Translations under genes and position numbers: made by a program
Assembly (NCBI RefSeq): GCF_037975245.1
Contig: NC_092568.1
Location: forward strand, 17,877,001-17,941,000
Origin: Apostichopus japonicus
Lineage: Eukaryota > Echinodermata > Holothuroidea > Aspidochirotida > Stichopodidae
Direction: 5' to 3'
DNA length: 64,000 bases
Notes under the pieces: generated by a model
What the model saw: the letters and a program-made list of their open reading frames with translations, nothing else
The model's database searches: none
What the model was told of the DNA's origin: nothing
Shown: positions 51,578-62,929 of the stretch, piece by piece
How the letters are laid out: every line of letters starts with the position of its first letter
Numbering within the stretch: the stretch's first letter is position 1

Positions 51578-51675
51578 GGAGACAGGTAAGCTTGTCAATC
51601 ATAAATATCCAAACCAGTAAGTTTTGGAATATTTACTTCGCTCCTCGCTTACCTGTCTCCCCACAACCTTAGCAC
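51578..51675. promoter_or_regulatory. DIRS 2 internal complementary region
   Basis: Reads GGAGACAGGTAAGCTTG ... CCAAACCAGTAAGTTTTGG ... CTTCGCTCCTCGCTTACC. The left half is the inverse of the left terminus and the right half the inverse of the right terminus, so it records the end-to-end junction used to complete the element during replication. Confidence 0.88.
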
Positions 51676-51759
51676 CGAGTGGCACTGAACGATGGTGGGA
51701 GGCCTGAGGGGTGGGACCTAGTACCCGCCGGACCTCGCATCACCGCGCTACAAAATGCC

Positions 51760-52990
51760 GCCTCGGCCTGTAATTCAGTCTGAAAGGTAACAGGCGACGA
51801 ACGTCGTTGGTGTCCGCCAAGCTGCTGCCTTAAGGATGTCCTCTATTGGGACTCCTGCAAAGAGAGCTGTCGAGGCCGCTACTCCTCTAATGTCTTGGGC
51901 TCTCGGTGTAGTCGTGCCAACTGCGAAGGGGCGAATAATCTCTGTCAGCCACCGAGAAAGGGTGTCCTAAGACGCCGCTGAGTAAGGTGCTCTGGGTAGT
52001 ATGAACAAGGACATGGTTGTTCCTCTCAGCGGTTGAGTCTTGTTTAAGTACCACTTGAGAGCCCTGACTGGGCACCACAGTTTGTCCTCTGCGACTGAGG
52101 AGAGCGTCTTTATTTCGGGGATAAAGATGTCCCCCGGCAAAAAGGATAGGACCTGGTTCTTGGCTATTAAAGACGGATCGGGGACCATTCTCACCCCATG
52201 GTTCTCAAACCTGATATGGTTCTATTTCGTAGACAGAGCATGGAGACAGCTCCTTCTTCTTTCTGTCGCGAGGGCGATCAGGAAATGGGTTCTTAGTAAG
52301 GACTGCCAGCGAGGCTGAAGCCAAAGGTTCGTACGGTGATTTAGTGAGTGCCTGCAGTACTGCTGATAGACTCCACGAAGGGGCGAGCCGTCTCATCCGA
52401 GGACGCCTGTTTGCCATCCCCCTGATGAGCTGGGCGATGTCCCCGTTGTTGCCCGGGGTGGACCCATCTGCAAAGCCGCGGTGGATAGCGGTAATTGCCG
52501 ACCTGTAGTTCTTGATGGTTGACACTTGCTTGCCCTCCTCGAAGAGGGAGTGAATGAAGTTTACCACTTGTGCCAGAGAGGTCTCGGCTGGCAGTACCTG
52601 TCTGTTCTGGCACCATTCCCCGAATTTTCGTAGTCGGGAATCGTAAGTTGCCACGGTTGATATTCTCCTGGCGTCAGCTGCCACAGCAGCAGCCACCTCC
52701 GAAAAACCCCTCTGTCGGAGGGAAGTCCTGACAACTTCCAAGCAACTAATTGTAGACCCTTGATGTCTGGGTGGTTGAGGGTCCCCCGTCTTTGGGACAG
52801 CAGATGGGCTGTGTCCGGTAGGATCGCTGGGGTGTCTATTAGGAGTTGTAGGATTTCCCTGAACCATGATCTGCGAGGCCAGAATGGGGCTACCAGTATG
52901 ACTCTCCCCCTGGAGTGTCAGATTTTTCTCAGCACCTGGCCGATCATGCAGAGCGGCGGGAAGGCGTAGGCCTCCAGATAGTCCCATGGG
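51760..52990 (-). pseudogene. DIRS 2 tyrosine recombinase
   Basis: The N-terminal SAM-like part is in the frame 52987-52205 (ISTVATYDSRLRKFGEWCQN, TIKNYRSAITAIHRGF). The catalytic arginine region (ATERR) is in a shifted frame near 52250. The middle continues 52194-51967, then a stop at the end of the 51967 frame. The last block reads AQDIRGVAASTALFAG, AAAW and a tyrosine in FVACYL. The expected histidine of the H-x-x-R box reads Q. Recombinase probably inactive in this copy. Confidence 0.8.
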
Positions 52991-54560
52991 AAGGACATGG
53001 CGTCAATGTAGTGCGCCTTGGGGTGGAACCGTCTGGAGTAGAAGATCTGAAGTTTGGCGTTCTCCGCCGTCGAAAACAGGTCCACCATCGGTCTGCCGTT
53101 GCACGTTTCTTGGGATAGTGCCCACTCGTTGGGGATCTGTCCTCTGGACAGGGCATCGGCCATCACATTCAGTTTGCCGGCGATATGGGATGCTCATAGT
53201 GTCATGCCGGAGTCCTTGGCTGTCATTAGGACTTCCCAGGCCAGCTGACATAGTCTCTCGGAGTGGGGGCCCCTTGTCTGTTTATGTATGCTACTACGGT
53301 GGTATTGTCTGTGAAGACGGTGGTCGCTGTGTTCTGCACGTTCTTGTGGAACGACTCTAGGGCCTGTTTGACAGCCAACATCTCTAGTTAGTTGATATGC
53401 CATGTTTTCTCCACTGGGGACCACGTCCCCCAAGCTGTTAGATTGTTCCAGTGGGCTCCCCACCCTGTCAGTGAGGCGTCCATCGTGACCAATGTCATTG
53501 GCAGATTTACGATAAACGGCACCCCTTGGTCCCAGTTCTCCGTGTCGTGCCACCATTGCAGGTGAGGTGTGATCTCTTCCGACCGGGGGATCGGCGCTGT
53601 CTTGTCTAGGTTTTGTAGGTTGGTCGCCTTTTGCAGGTGAAGTTGCAGCGGACGCATGTGTAGTCTGCATAATCTCACCACGTCGACCAGGCTGGCCATC
53701 AGCCCTGGGGCTCGGAGCCACATCCCTGTCGATGAATCTTGTTGTGATAGGATTTGGGCTGTGGTCATTCTGACTGCCTCGATCCTCTGTTCTGAGGGAC
53801 TGGCTATCCCTGTTGTAAAGTATAGTATTGCCCCCAGGAACTGGATTGTCTGTGTTGGGGTCAGCTGTGACTTTGTTTCGTTGATTATCCAACCCAGCTC
53901 CTGAAGGGTTCGTACCGTCTTTTGTACGTTGTCTGACGTGTTCGACTCCAACTCTCCTACTATTAGCCAGTCGTCGAGGTTTGCGTATAGTGTCACTCCT
54001 CTTTTTCTGAGGTGGGAGATTACAGTTCCCGCCACTCTTGTGAAGGCTCTTGGTGCCGTTGACAGGCCGAACGGGAGTGCCCTGAATGTGAATTCCTGCA
54101 TATTGGAAGCCTAGGTACTGTTGATGGTGTCGATGTATCAGTATGTGTAAGTAGGCATCTTGTAAGTCCACGCTTGCCGCCCACATGCCCTTTCTGAGTA
54201 GGGGTAGGATTAAATTTAGTGTTTCCAATGCAATTCTTGTTCAGGGGTTTTAAGTTTAGGATGGGACGCCAAGATCCGTCCCGTTTTCTTGTTAGAAAAA
54301 GAGAGGACCGGAAGAGGGGTCCCACCTCTCCCGATATCTCTACAATTGCCCGCTTTGCCAGCAGGGCTGAAATTTCCCCCTCTAGCGCCGCTTCTTGGAT
54401 GGGGTCCGTGGGTGTTGGGGCCAGACTTCCTCAATCCCCAAAAGGTGGACTGGAGTTGAATTCTATTCGGTACCCTTGTGAGATCATCTCCAACACCCAC
54501 TTGTCCCCGCCCATAGTTTCCCATTGCTGGGTGAAGTATGTTAGTCTCCCCCCACCTGCG
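52918..54560 (-). pseudogene. DIRS 2 reverse transcriptase-RNase H and DIRS domain
   Basis: RT motifs: SSLFLTRKRDGSWRPILNLK (54325 region), AASVDLQDAYLHILIHRHHQ (54190 region), FRALPFGLSTAPRAFT and the catalytic LDDW at about 53970. RNase H: VTMDASLTGWGAHW. A frame at 53166-52918 carries LNVMADALSRGQIPNEWALS and the DIRS-type MVDLFSTAENAKLQIF plus YAFPPLCMIG. Frame changes occur near 54228, 54101 and 53200, with stops in between. Confidence 0.85.
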
Positions 54561-54599
54561 GAATTGCCGCGGTGAGGTGGGCACCCCTAGGGCCGGGCG

Positions 54600-56132
54600 G
54601 CGAACGGCGGTCTAGCGGAGGAGCGGTCGCTGTCCCGTCGAGTCGTCGTCATGCCTCTGCCTGTGCCTCTCGTTCCCCATGGACGATGTGGACGACTGGT
54701 TGTTCCTCGTCCCCTGCCCCGTGGGGCCCCTCTTGCGGGTGTTCTGAGAGAACAGCTACGTCCACGTCGACCAGTAGCTCCTCTAACTTCTTCTGGTTCG
54801 GGTTTCTGAAGATATTTGCAGATGAGGATCCTTGTTCCGACCTCAGCTTTTCTTTAGCCTCCTGTGGGATGGATGGGCATTTGAAGAGGGCTTTCCAAGC
54901 GTCACCTGGAACCCTGATGGATCGTTCTGCTTTGGCAGGGAACGCAGTCCATTTCTTCTTATCTGCGATTGCCTCGGACCTATCATAGCACGAGGCGTCG
55001 ACTGGCATGGTGGATCTTGGTCGGTTTGTAACCTCCCCTGTAGCCGTCAGTTTTGAGACCCGAGTTAGTTTGGATGGCATGTCAGGTGACTCTTCCAAAC
55101 CCAGGTGTTTCCGGAAGATGTCCACCACCCACATCGTGAGTTCCGGAGGCAATGTACCTCCCGCCATGGGGATTTCTTCCTCCTCGAGGCTACATGTGAA
55201 TTCGTCCTCTAGGGACTCGAAATCTCCAAGAGCGGTTTCAGAAGGCCTGTTAGTTGGGCCAGCCACGCTGGTTCTTCCTCGTGGCGTTATTTGTGGGGCC
55301 AGTACCTCCTCTTTGCCCTTCTGTAGCCATCGTCGGAGGAGTCAGATGATTGGTCTGAGGCTGGTGACCATCTCCTCCTAGTGCCTCGCCTGGGAAATCG
55401 GGACCGTGGTTTGGTGCGTTCCCGTCCTCCTCTGCTGTCCCGGTCTGGGATCCCAGCAGAAGTCGTATCGGCTGTCGCTCTCGGTCCCCGCTCCGGGACC
55501 GGCTCTGGTTTGTCAGCGACCCTCCGGCCGCAGGTTCTCTGTTGTGCGTCCCGAATGGGGCTCGGACTGGGCTTTCCGGTGCCCGTGGCACCTGCCACTC
55601 CGTAGGGGTGTTCCTTTGCGCCCCGGCTCGGGAAGCTCTCTCGGGGCTGGCGATGCTGGTTTTCTTCCTGGGCAATTTTTTCTTGGCCGGAGCCTTGCCC
55701 TTTTCCTTGCCTTTCCAATTGGCCAAATTCAAACTGAACGTCGCCGGGACCGTGGGAGGCACTTCTTCTCTTTCGCTTTCTCCACCTCTCTCCTTCTCTC
55801 TCTCTTTCTCTGTCCACACTCTCTTCCTCGGCCCCCTCTGGGCCCCTCTCCACCACCTCTCCTTCCTCTTCCTCTCCTATCTGTACTAGGTCTCCTACTA
55901 CTAGGGAGCCGCTGGGGTTGGGGAGCAAGTCTAGCTTGTCCTGTAGCTTCATTCTCTCTCCTGCTAGCCAGGTATCGATATCTAGCCATTGACTGGGGGT
56001 GAACTGGATACACACCAGACACAGATCCCTCCTGGTACACGTACGGCACTTGGGACAAAGGTCATGTTCATCCCAGGCCCTCCCTGGATGGAACATGGAG
56101 CAATTAATGCATTTAAGCCGACTCCTAGACAT
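54600..56132 (-). pseudogene. DIRS 2 gag-like region
   Basis: Starts at 56132 with a cysteine cluster (KCINC ... LCPKCRTCTRRDLCLVC), then E/R-rich low complexity (about 55750-55860), and an S/R/P-rich part. The frame shifts near 55266 and continues 55266-54649 with a helical domain (ELTMWVVDIFRKHLGL, DASCYDRSEAIADKKKW) like the capsid-side part of other DIRS gags. Confidence 0.75.
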
Positions 56133-57079
56133 GACTGAATAACCCCTAGTTAAGGAAACAACTTCTTAACAATATGATAGGAGATGGGGGGGGGGGGAGG
56201 GGGGAGGAAATCAGCTAACAAGGAAGAGATAGATATAATATGTAATTATAATATTACCTTAACAACGTGCCTCGGCTAGAGACCCGCGGCTTACAAGGTA
56301 AACAATTAGGCCTAAAGCCAGCCCACGAAAGGTGGGGAAAAACCAGGAATGAGCCTGGAGAGAGTAGAAGGGACAAAATATATAGTATAACAAGCAACGA
56401 AAGAGACAACTATATAAAGATAATAAAACGAGTAGTTAACAACTAAACGAACGGACGAGGGAAACGAACTAACGCATATAGCGTGTGAAGCCAAAAAGGC
56501 GGGAACTAGCGTAACTACGGTAAACAATTCGCGGAACTGCTACCAGCACTAGTGTTCTGCACAGAAAAAATGGAGCGAAAGCCGCTCCACTAAAACAGCC
56601 CTAAAAACCCCTCTTAGAATAAGAAGAAAAGGATACTTATCGGGCTGCAACGACTTCAAATACTTCCAAAAACAGTGGATGGGAAAAAATTTCCGATCCT
56701 AGGAACCAAAAGTGGACGAAATCCGATGGAAAAAATCCGCTCGAAAATTTTCGATCTAGACTCTTTGGTTGGTAGAATGAAAAGGAAGGGCAGTGACCCG
56801 TGAAGCTGGGTCACAGAGGGTGCACAGTGTTAAAAGGTTACCAGGACATTCTAGGCGCGGTAGAATGAGTGTGCTAAGGTTGTGGGGAGACAGGTAAGCA
56901 AGGAGCGAAGCAAATTTACCGGTGTGAAGTTAGATCCTTATTCCCCGTTCCTCGTTCGATGAGTAACTGCTGCCTATTCAGTTACGTATTCGACAATGGT
57001 GTCGACGTAACACCCCTGGCAAGACAAAAGCTAACTTACAGTACAAGATGTTCAACATTTGGTCGTGGAAAGAGGTTTA

Positions 57080-58900
57080 TCTACTGTATGGGTCATATGA
57101 ACTCTAATGACTATGTCGAAGGGTACCATAATGCATGTTGCCGGTCCAAAGAGTTCTTGACCAACTAAAATGACCACTACTTCATCAGTTCTTACATTAA
57201 TGTAACGGGACCTGAAAAAATCACTTTAGGCCCTAATCAAGACTAGCAGGCCCTGGACCACCTAACTGATGGGTCATATGAATTCATAACACATTGTAGA
57301 AGGATACCATAATGCCCAGTTCAAAGAGTGCTTGACCAATTAAAATGACCGCTAAATCCACAATTTTTTAAATGAATGTAACGGGAACTGATATAAAAAC
57401 ATTTGGGCCCTAATCAAAACCAGCACGCCTTAGACCACCCAACCAATGTGTCATATGAACTCTAAAGACATTGTAGAAGGGTACCATAATGTGTCTTGAC
57501 CGGTCCAAAGAGTGCTTGACCAATTTAAATGACCACTAAATCATTACTTCTTCAATGAGTGTAACGGGACCACGAAAAAGCTTTGGCCCCTAATCCATGC
57601 AGCACGCCTTGGACCACCTTTAGAACCAATAGGTCATATGAACTCTAAAGACATTGTAGAAGGGTACCATGATGTGTCTTGCCCGGTCAAAAGAGTGCTT
57701 GACCATTTAAATGACCACTAAATCATTACTTCTTTAATGACTGTAACGGGACCTCGAAAAAGCTTTGGGCCCTAATCCATGCAGAATGCCTTGGATCACC
57801 AAACCGATGGTTAACATGAACTCTAAGGACATTGTAGAAGAGTACCATAATGCGTCTTACCCGGTCCAAAGAGTCACATCATCACTTCTTAAATTAAAGT
57901 ATCGGGACCTCAAAAACACATTAGGGCCCTATTAAAACTAGCACACTTTAGACCACCCAACCAATGTGTCATATGAACTCTAAAGACATTGTAGAAGAGT
58001 ACCATAATGCGTCTTGCCCGGTCCAAAGAGTGCTTGACCAATTTAAATGACCACTAAATCGATAATTCTTCAATGAGTGTAACGGGACCACGAAAAAGCT
58101 TTGACCACGCAGCACGACTTGGAACACCTAACCAATAGGTCATATGAACTCTAAAGACATTGTAGAAGGGTACCATGTTGGTCTTGCCCGGTCCAAAGAG
58201 TGCTTGACCATTTAAATGACCACTAAATCATTACTTCTTTAAATGAGTGAAACGGGACCTCGAAAAAGCTTTGGGGCCTAATCCATGCAGAACGCCTCGG
58301 ATCACCAAACAGATGGTTAACATGAACTCTAAGGACATTGTAGAAGAGTACCATGATGCGTCTTGCCCGGTCCAAATAGTGCTTGACCAATTTAAATGAC
58401 CACTAAATCATTGCTTCTTCAATGAGTGTAACGGGACCACGAAAAAGCTTTCGGCTCTAATCCATGCAGCACGCCTTGGACCACCTAACCAATGAGTCAT
58501 ATGAACTCTAATGACAATGTAGAAGAGTACCATAATGCGTCATGCCGGTCCAAAGAGTGCTTGACTCATTAAAATGACCACTAAATCATCACTACTTAAA
58601 TGAATGTAACGGGACAACGAAAAAAAGAAATTTGCCCAGGTAATCAAAACCAGAATGCCTTAGAACACCAAACCAATGGGTCATATGCACTTGACAGACA
58701 TTGTAGAAGGGTACCATAATGCGTCTTACCCGGTCCAAAGAGTCACATCATCACTTCGTGCTTGACCAATTAAAATGACCACTGAATCATCACTTCTTAA
58801 ATTAGTGAAACAGGACAACGAATAAAAAACATCTGGGCCCTAATTAAGGCCAGCACGCCTTGGACCACCAAACCAACAGGTGATATGAATTCATGGTAGG
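57080..58900 (+). repeat. ~190-bp tandem repeat, ~10 copies
   Basis: Unit markers: GTCATATGAACTCTAA, GTAGAAGGGTACCATAATG, TGCCCGGTCCAAAGAGTG and AATGACCACTAAATC. Confidence 0.92.
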
Positions 58901-59234
58901 CCTAGGGGATGGTTTATTTCTGTCATTGTTTGTCCGGCTGTAAGCTTCAGTTGAGCTTTAATGACAGTACAAGCCTGCTACAAGCCTGCTACTGCCTTGC
59001 TACATCCCTAGAAAAATGCTGTCGCTTGATGCCATTGTGTTCAAATAACTGCCAAATTGCAATTTTCCCCTATGATTAGGTTGAAATTTCGTAAGTGATT
59101 TTCAGAAGTTAAAGTGTTATACATATATGCTGACATATCGATGAATTCGGAAGTCATTTAGAGGTAACTTTCTGAAATTGTAAAAACTTTCCTTAATACA
59201 GAATTTGGCCATATATATAGACGTGCGGCGATTA

Positions 59235-59640
59235 ATTGGAATGCACTGAAAACAATTTCTCTTTTGTTCATTCATTGAGGGACCGAAATACAATTTGTAA
59301 TGATACCGGTTGACACTAAACGCACGATACATAACATATGAGATGGTCGTTAATGTTATTGTCCAGCTTAGTAGCGTTTAAAGGAAATCGGCGTCAGTGA
59401 AAAAATGTGATCAATGTTAAATTTAACTTAATTGGAATTCACTGAAAACAATTTCTCTTTTTTTCATTCATTGAGGGTCCAAAGTGCAATTTGTAATGCT
59501 ATCGGTTGACACTAAGCGCACGATACATACTGTAACAATTAACATAGGAGATGGTCGTTAATTTTGTCGTCCAGCTTAGTAGCGTTTAAAGGAAATCGGC
59601 GTAAGTAAAAAAATGTTGTAAATGTTAAATTTTCCGTGAT
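59235..59640 (+). repeat. Direct repeat pair in the foldback centre
   Basis: TGGAATGCACTGAAAACAAT at 59238 and TGGAATTCACTGAAAACAAT at 59432, each followed by TTCATTCATTGAGGG and GGTTGACACTAA-CGCACGATACATA. Confidence 0.88.
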
Positions 59641-60239
59641 TTGGGCAAAATGCCACCTGTAGGAGACTTGATCAAATCAAAATTTTAATTCCGTCCTGTC
59701 TTTCTACAAGTGCCTGCTTGGAAGTTCGAAGTTTAAACAGTTCCATTATGTTGGCAGAAACAGCATATTTTGATCAAATTCTTTCACTTAAGTTGGCGAT
59801 GTAAGAAATCAAGGTCATTCCATTATGTTCAAAGAATATATTGTAAACACATTTCAAAACGTGATCTGCCCAACTTTAGGTACAATAGTACGAAACTAGT
59901 TTGTTCATTCTTATACGATGTTTGCACAAATCCAAAGTATGCTATGCAAGTATTTATACCCCTGAGGTAGCATATGATGGTACAGACAGCCTGACGCCCA
60001 CGGTGGAGCCATGTACCCATGCAAAGTTAACACTTTAAGGGCATTTTATTATTGCAGATTCAATTTAAATTAGTACTTGTCGTGTTGCAATATTTACTAA
60101 CTCTACTTTACTTTTTGATGTGATAAAATATTACTATTTGTATTCATGTTTGCCTTGTGTGCCTGCATGTGTATATGGTGAGCGTGCACGTATTTGTGAC
60201 GCTCACATTGCGTGCTGGATAGATTAGGTCCCAAAGCTT

Positions 60240-61090
60240 TCGCGTGGTCAAGTTACATTCATTTAAGAAGTGATGATTTAGTGGTCATTTAAATTGGTCA
60301 AGCACTATTTGGACCAGGCAAGACGCATTACAGTACTCTTCTACATTGTCCTTAGAGTTCATGTTACCCATTGGTTTGGTGATCCAAGGCGTGCTGCATG
60401 GATTATGGCCCAAAGCTTTTTCGTGGTCCCGTTTCACTCATTAAAGATGATTTAGTGGTCATTTAAATTGGTCAAGAACTTTTTGGACCGGGCAAGACGC
60501 ATCATGGTACTCTTCTACAATGTCCTTAGAGTTCATGTTACCCATCGGTTTGTTGATCTAAGGCGTGCTGCATGGATTAGGGCCCAAATGCTTTTTATTC
60601 ATGATCCCGTTACATTAATTTAATAAGTGATGATATAGTGGTCATTTAAATTGGTCAAGCGTTTTTGGAGCGGGCAAGACGCATTATGGTACTCTTCTAC
60701 AATGTCCTTAGAGTTCATGTTACCCATCGGTTATGTGATCCAATGCGTGCTGCATGGATTAGGTTCCAAAGCTTTTTCGTGGTCCCGTTTCCCGTTAAAC
60801 TCACTAAAGAAGTCAAGATTCAATGGTCATTTAAATTGGTCAAGCACTCTTTGGACCGGGCAAGACGCATCATGGTACTATTCTACATTGTCATTAGAGT
60901 TCATATGAACCATTGGTTAGGTGGTCCAAGGCGTGCTGATTGTGCTTGGGGCCTAATTTTTTTTCAGTTCCCGTTACATTCATTTAAAAAAAAACTGTTG
61001 ACTTAGTGGTCATTTAAATTGGTCAAGAACTCTTTGGACCGGCAAGACGCAATATGGTACCCTTCTACATTGTCATTAGAGTACATATGA
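60240..61090 (-). repeat. ~190-bp repeat, ~5 inverted copies
   Basis: Reverse complement of the 57080-58900 unit: GTGGTCATTTAAATTGGTCA, GACGCATTATGGTACTCTTC and CATGTTACCCATCGG-type words. Confidence 0.92.
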
Positions 61091-61269
61091 CCCATAGATA
61101 AACCTCTTACCACGACCAAATGTTGAACATCTGGTAAGAAAGCTTTCGTCTTGCCATAGGTGTTACGTCGATACCATCGAATAAGTAACTGAATAGCAGT
61201 TACTCATTCGCGAATATCGAACGAGGAACGGGGAATAAGTATCTAAATTCACAATTTCACACGGGTCGG

Positions 61270-61617
61270 GGATCGCGAGGGTGGCCATTTTCGTATATCT
61301 AACATGTAGCTGTCATGAGTCATAGCCAATCTGCTACAAACCAGACTGGGAGGCGGGGCTAAATATTCACAAACGGACCTTTTTACTAAAAGTAGGGGTG
61401 GCAGCTCAGTGTTGTTTTAAGAAAGAAAAATCATTTAAATATCAAATAAAGCAAATAAAAGCAAAAAATGTCATATACAGCTAGTAAAATTCTCATTTTT
61501 ACCTACCTGTAAACAAGAAATGAAAGTTTAAAATGTTAAAGAAAATATATAATACATATATAATACATACATCTTAGACGATACCACTGTTGAAAGAAAA
61601 TTCTATTCTCTTTCAAA
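61270..61617 (+). repeat. Tandem-duplicated unit B, right part
   Basis: Starts GATCGCGAGGGTGGCCATTT and matches 47570-47905 in order, completing the unit interrupted at 50745. Confidence 0.88.
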
Positions 61618-61683
61618 TGACGTATTCATAGATGTTGGGGGCGGGATTAAGTCTTTGACTGCCGTCGATCGAACGAAAAGAAA

Positions 61684-61851
61684 ATGGCAACCCGGAAGTT
61701 GTCACCAAAGATCATATCGCTGTATGCAAGTACATACAACTTTACATTGTTGTTCACAGTAAGGGGCACATTTTCATTTATGAATTTGCCAAAGATTTCG
61801 AGGCAGTTTGCAAAGATACTTCTATTTGACGTTGGGTAAATGTGTTCTTAT
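61684..61851 (+). other. Possible short first exon (doubtful)
   Basis: ATG at 61684 in a GC-richer context (ACCCGGAAG, ETS-like), 56 codons open, with GTAAAT donor-like sequence at the end (GTTGG|GTAAATG). No family recognised, so it could be chance. Confidence 0.15.
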
Positions 61852-62390
61852 GATTTTAAACCAAAAATATAACATTTAATGGTAAGTTCGACAAATAATG
61901 ATTTTTTTTTAAATTAATTCCCCAGCGGGTGGGTGCTGGGCGGCACAGTTACGCGAAATGGAGAAAAATACGGTAGTGCGTGCGACAATGCCGCCTAACT
62001 TCCTACTAATATATTATTACTGTCCGCTATGCCCTCTAAGTTTTAACTATTAAGTAGGCCTAAGTAGTACCGTAACATGTCAGCTACCTGATTTTTCCAT
62101 ATTAACGCACAAAATGATGGGAATCTAGGTCTATACCGACTAGTAACTTCACAATAAATACGAGACGTTGCAAACCTAGCACTAGCACACGCTACATAGT
62201 AACCATTTTAAAGAAAGACTGTACGTTATAGGATACGGTGTTTTCGTGTTATATTGTATTATGTACGTTAGGATACAGAAATTTGAGGCAACCAAAACCA
62301 CATAGGGGCACCTATTTCGTTGACCAAAAAATCACACTTTACGGGGAGTTACAACTTTTCTGAAAAATATGAGTAAGATTTAGGCCTGAC
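61852..62390. other. No feature seen
   Basis: AT-rich spacer. Confidence 0.6.
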
Positions 62391-62790
62391 TTTAGAATCT
62401 GTCCCATATGAATAGGAAAGCTTACTTTGAATCGGCAGTATAGCAACTGTATTATCTGTATAACCCGGCTGAACGTGTGCTCGCATCGGCTTGGTTTCTC
62501 TCAATAGCGGCCTCCCAAATCAATAGAATAACATTCAGTGAATAGGTGCGTCATGTGAATGATTCGCTTGAATGAACGGATTCTAAATTAGTACCGATTT
62601 AGGCCTGAATTACCATATGAATGGGAAAGCTTACTTTGAATCAGCAGTATAGCAACTGTATTATCTGTATAACCCGGCTGAACGTGTGCTCACATCGGCT
62701 TGGTTTCTGTCAATAGCGGCCTCCCAAATCAATAGAATAACAGTCAGTGAATAGGTGCGTCGTGTGAATGATTCGCTTGAATGAATTAAA
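62391..62790. repeat. Tandem duplication, ~230-bp unit, 2 copies
   Basis: GGAAAGCTTACTTTGAATC, ATCTGTATAACCCGGCTGAA and GAATGATTCGCTTGAATGAA occur in both copies. Confidence 0.92.
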
Positions 62791-62929
62791 GGGGTAGAGT
62801 TCCAAATGAATATAAATGAGCCAAATGAATAAAAGGGTTCCTAAATGGGCTTCTGAACGGACGGACTGTGTCACATGCTATTGTAAACTGAAGAAACAGA
62901 ATACAGGAACTGAATGAAATGGTCCTGAC

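Larger units (their letters stand above)
50756..56925 (-). mobile_element. DIRS-like retrotransposon, copy 2, with ITRs and internal complementary region
   Basis: 6.2-kb element on the minus strand. Inverted termini at 50796-50911 and 56785-56899 (CTTACCTGTCTCCCC ... and inverse). The internal complementary region at 51578-51675 is the two outer ends joined head to tail, as expected for the circular-junction template of DIRS elements. Order on minus: gag-like with C-rich finger, RT, RNase H, DIRS domain, tyrosine recombinase. No DDE integrase. Frames are damaged but less so than in copy 1. GC-richer than its surroundings. Confidence 0.92.
56922..61262. mobile_element. 4.3-kb foldback element made of ~190-bp repeats in opposite orientations
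   Basis: Terminal inverted repeats: GTGTGAAGTTAGATCC...TTATTCCCCGTTCCTCG at 56922 and the inverse ending TTCACAC at 61262, over ~200 bp including AAATGTTGAACAT-like words. Inside, ~10 direct ~190-bp units at 57080-58900 face ~5 inverted units at 60240-61090. The central 1.3 kb is mostly unique except a duplicated ~100-bp block. No transposase frame. Abuts the DIRS 2 right end. Superfamily unknown. Confidence 0.85.

Noticed and set aside
54572-54988. 138-codon plus-strand frame
   Set aside because: Shadow of the minus-strand DIRS gag region; no family features.
55406-56002. 198-codon plus-strand frame
   Set aside because: Shadow of the DIRS 2 gag frame on the opposite strand.
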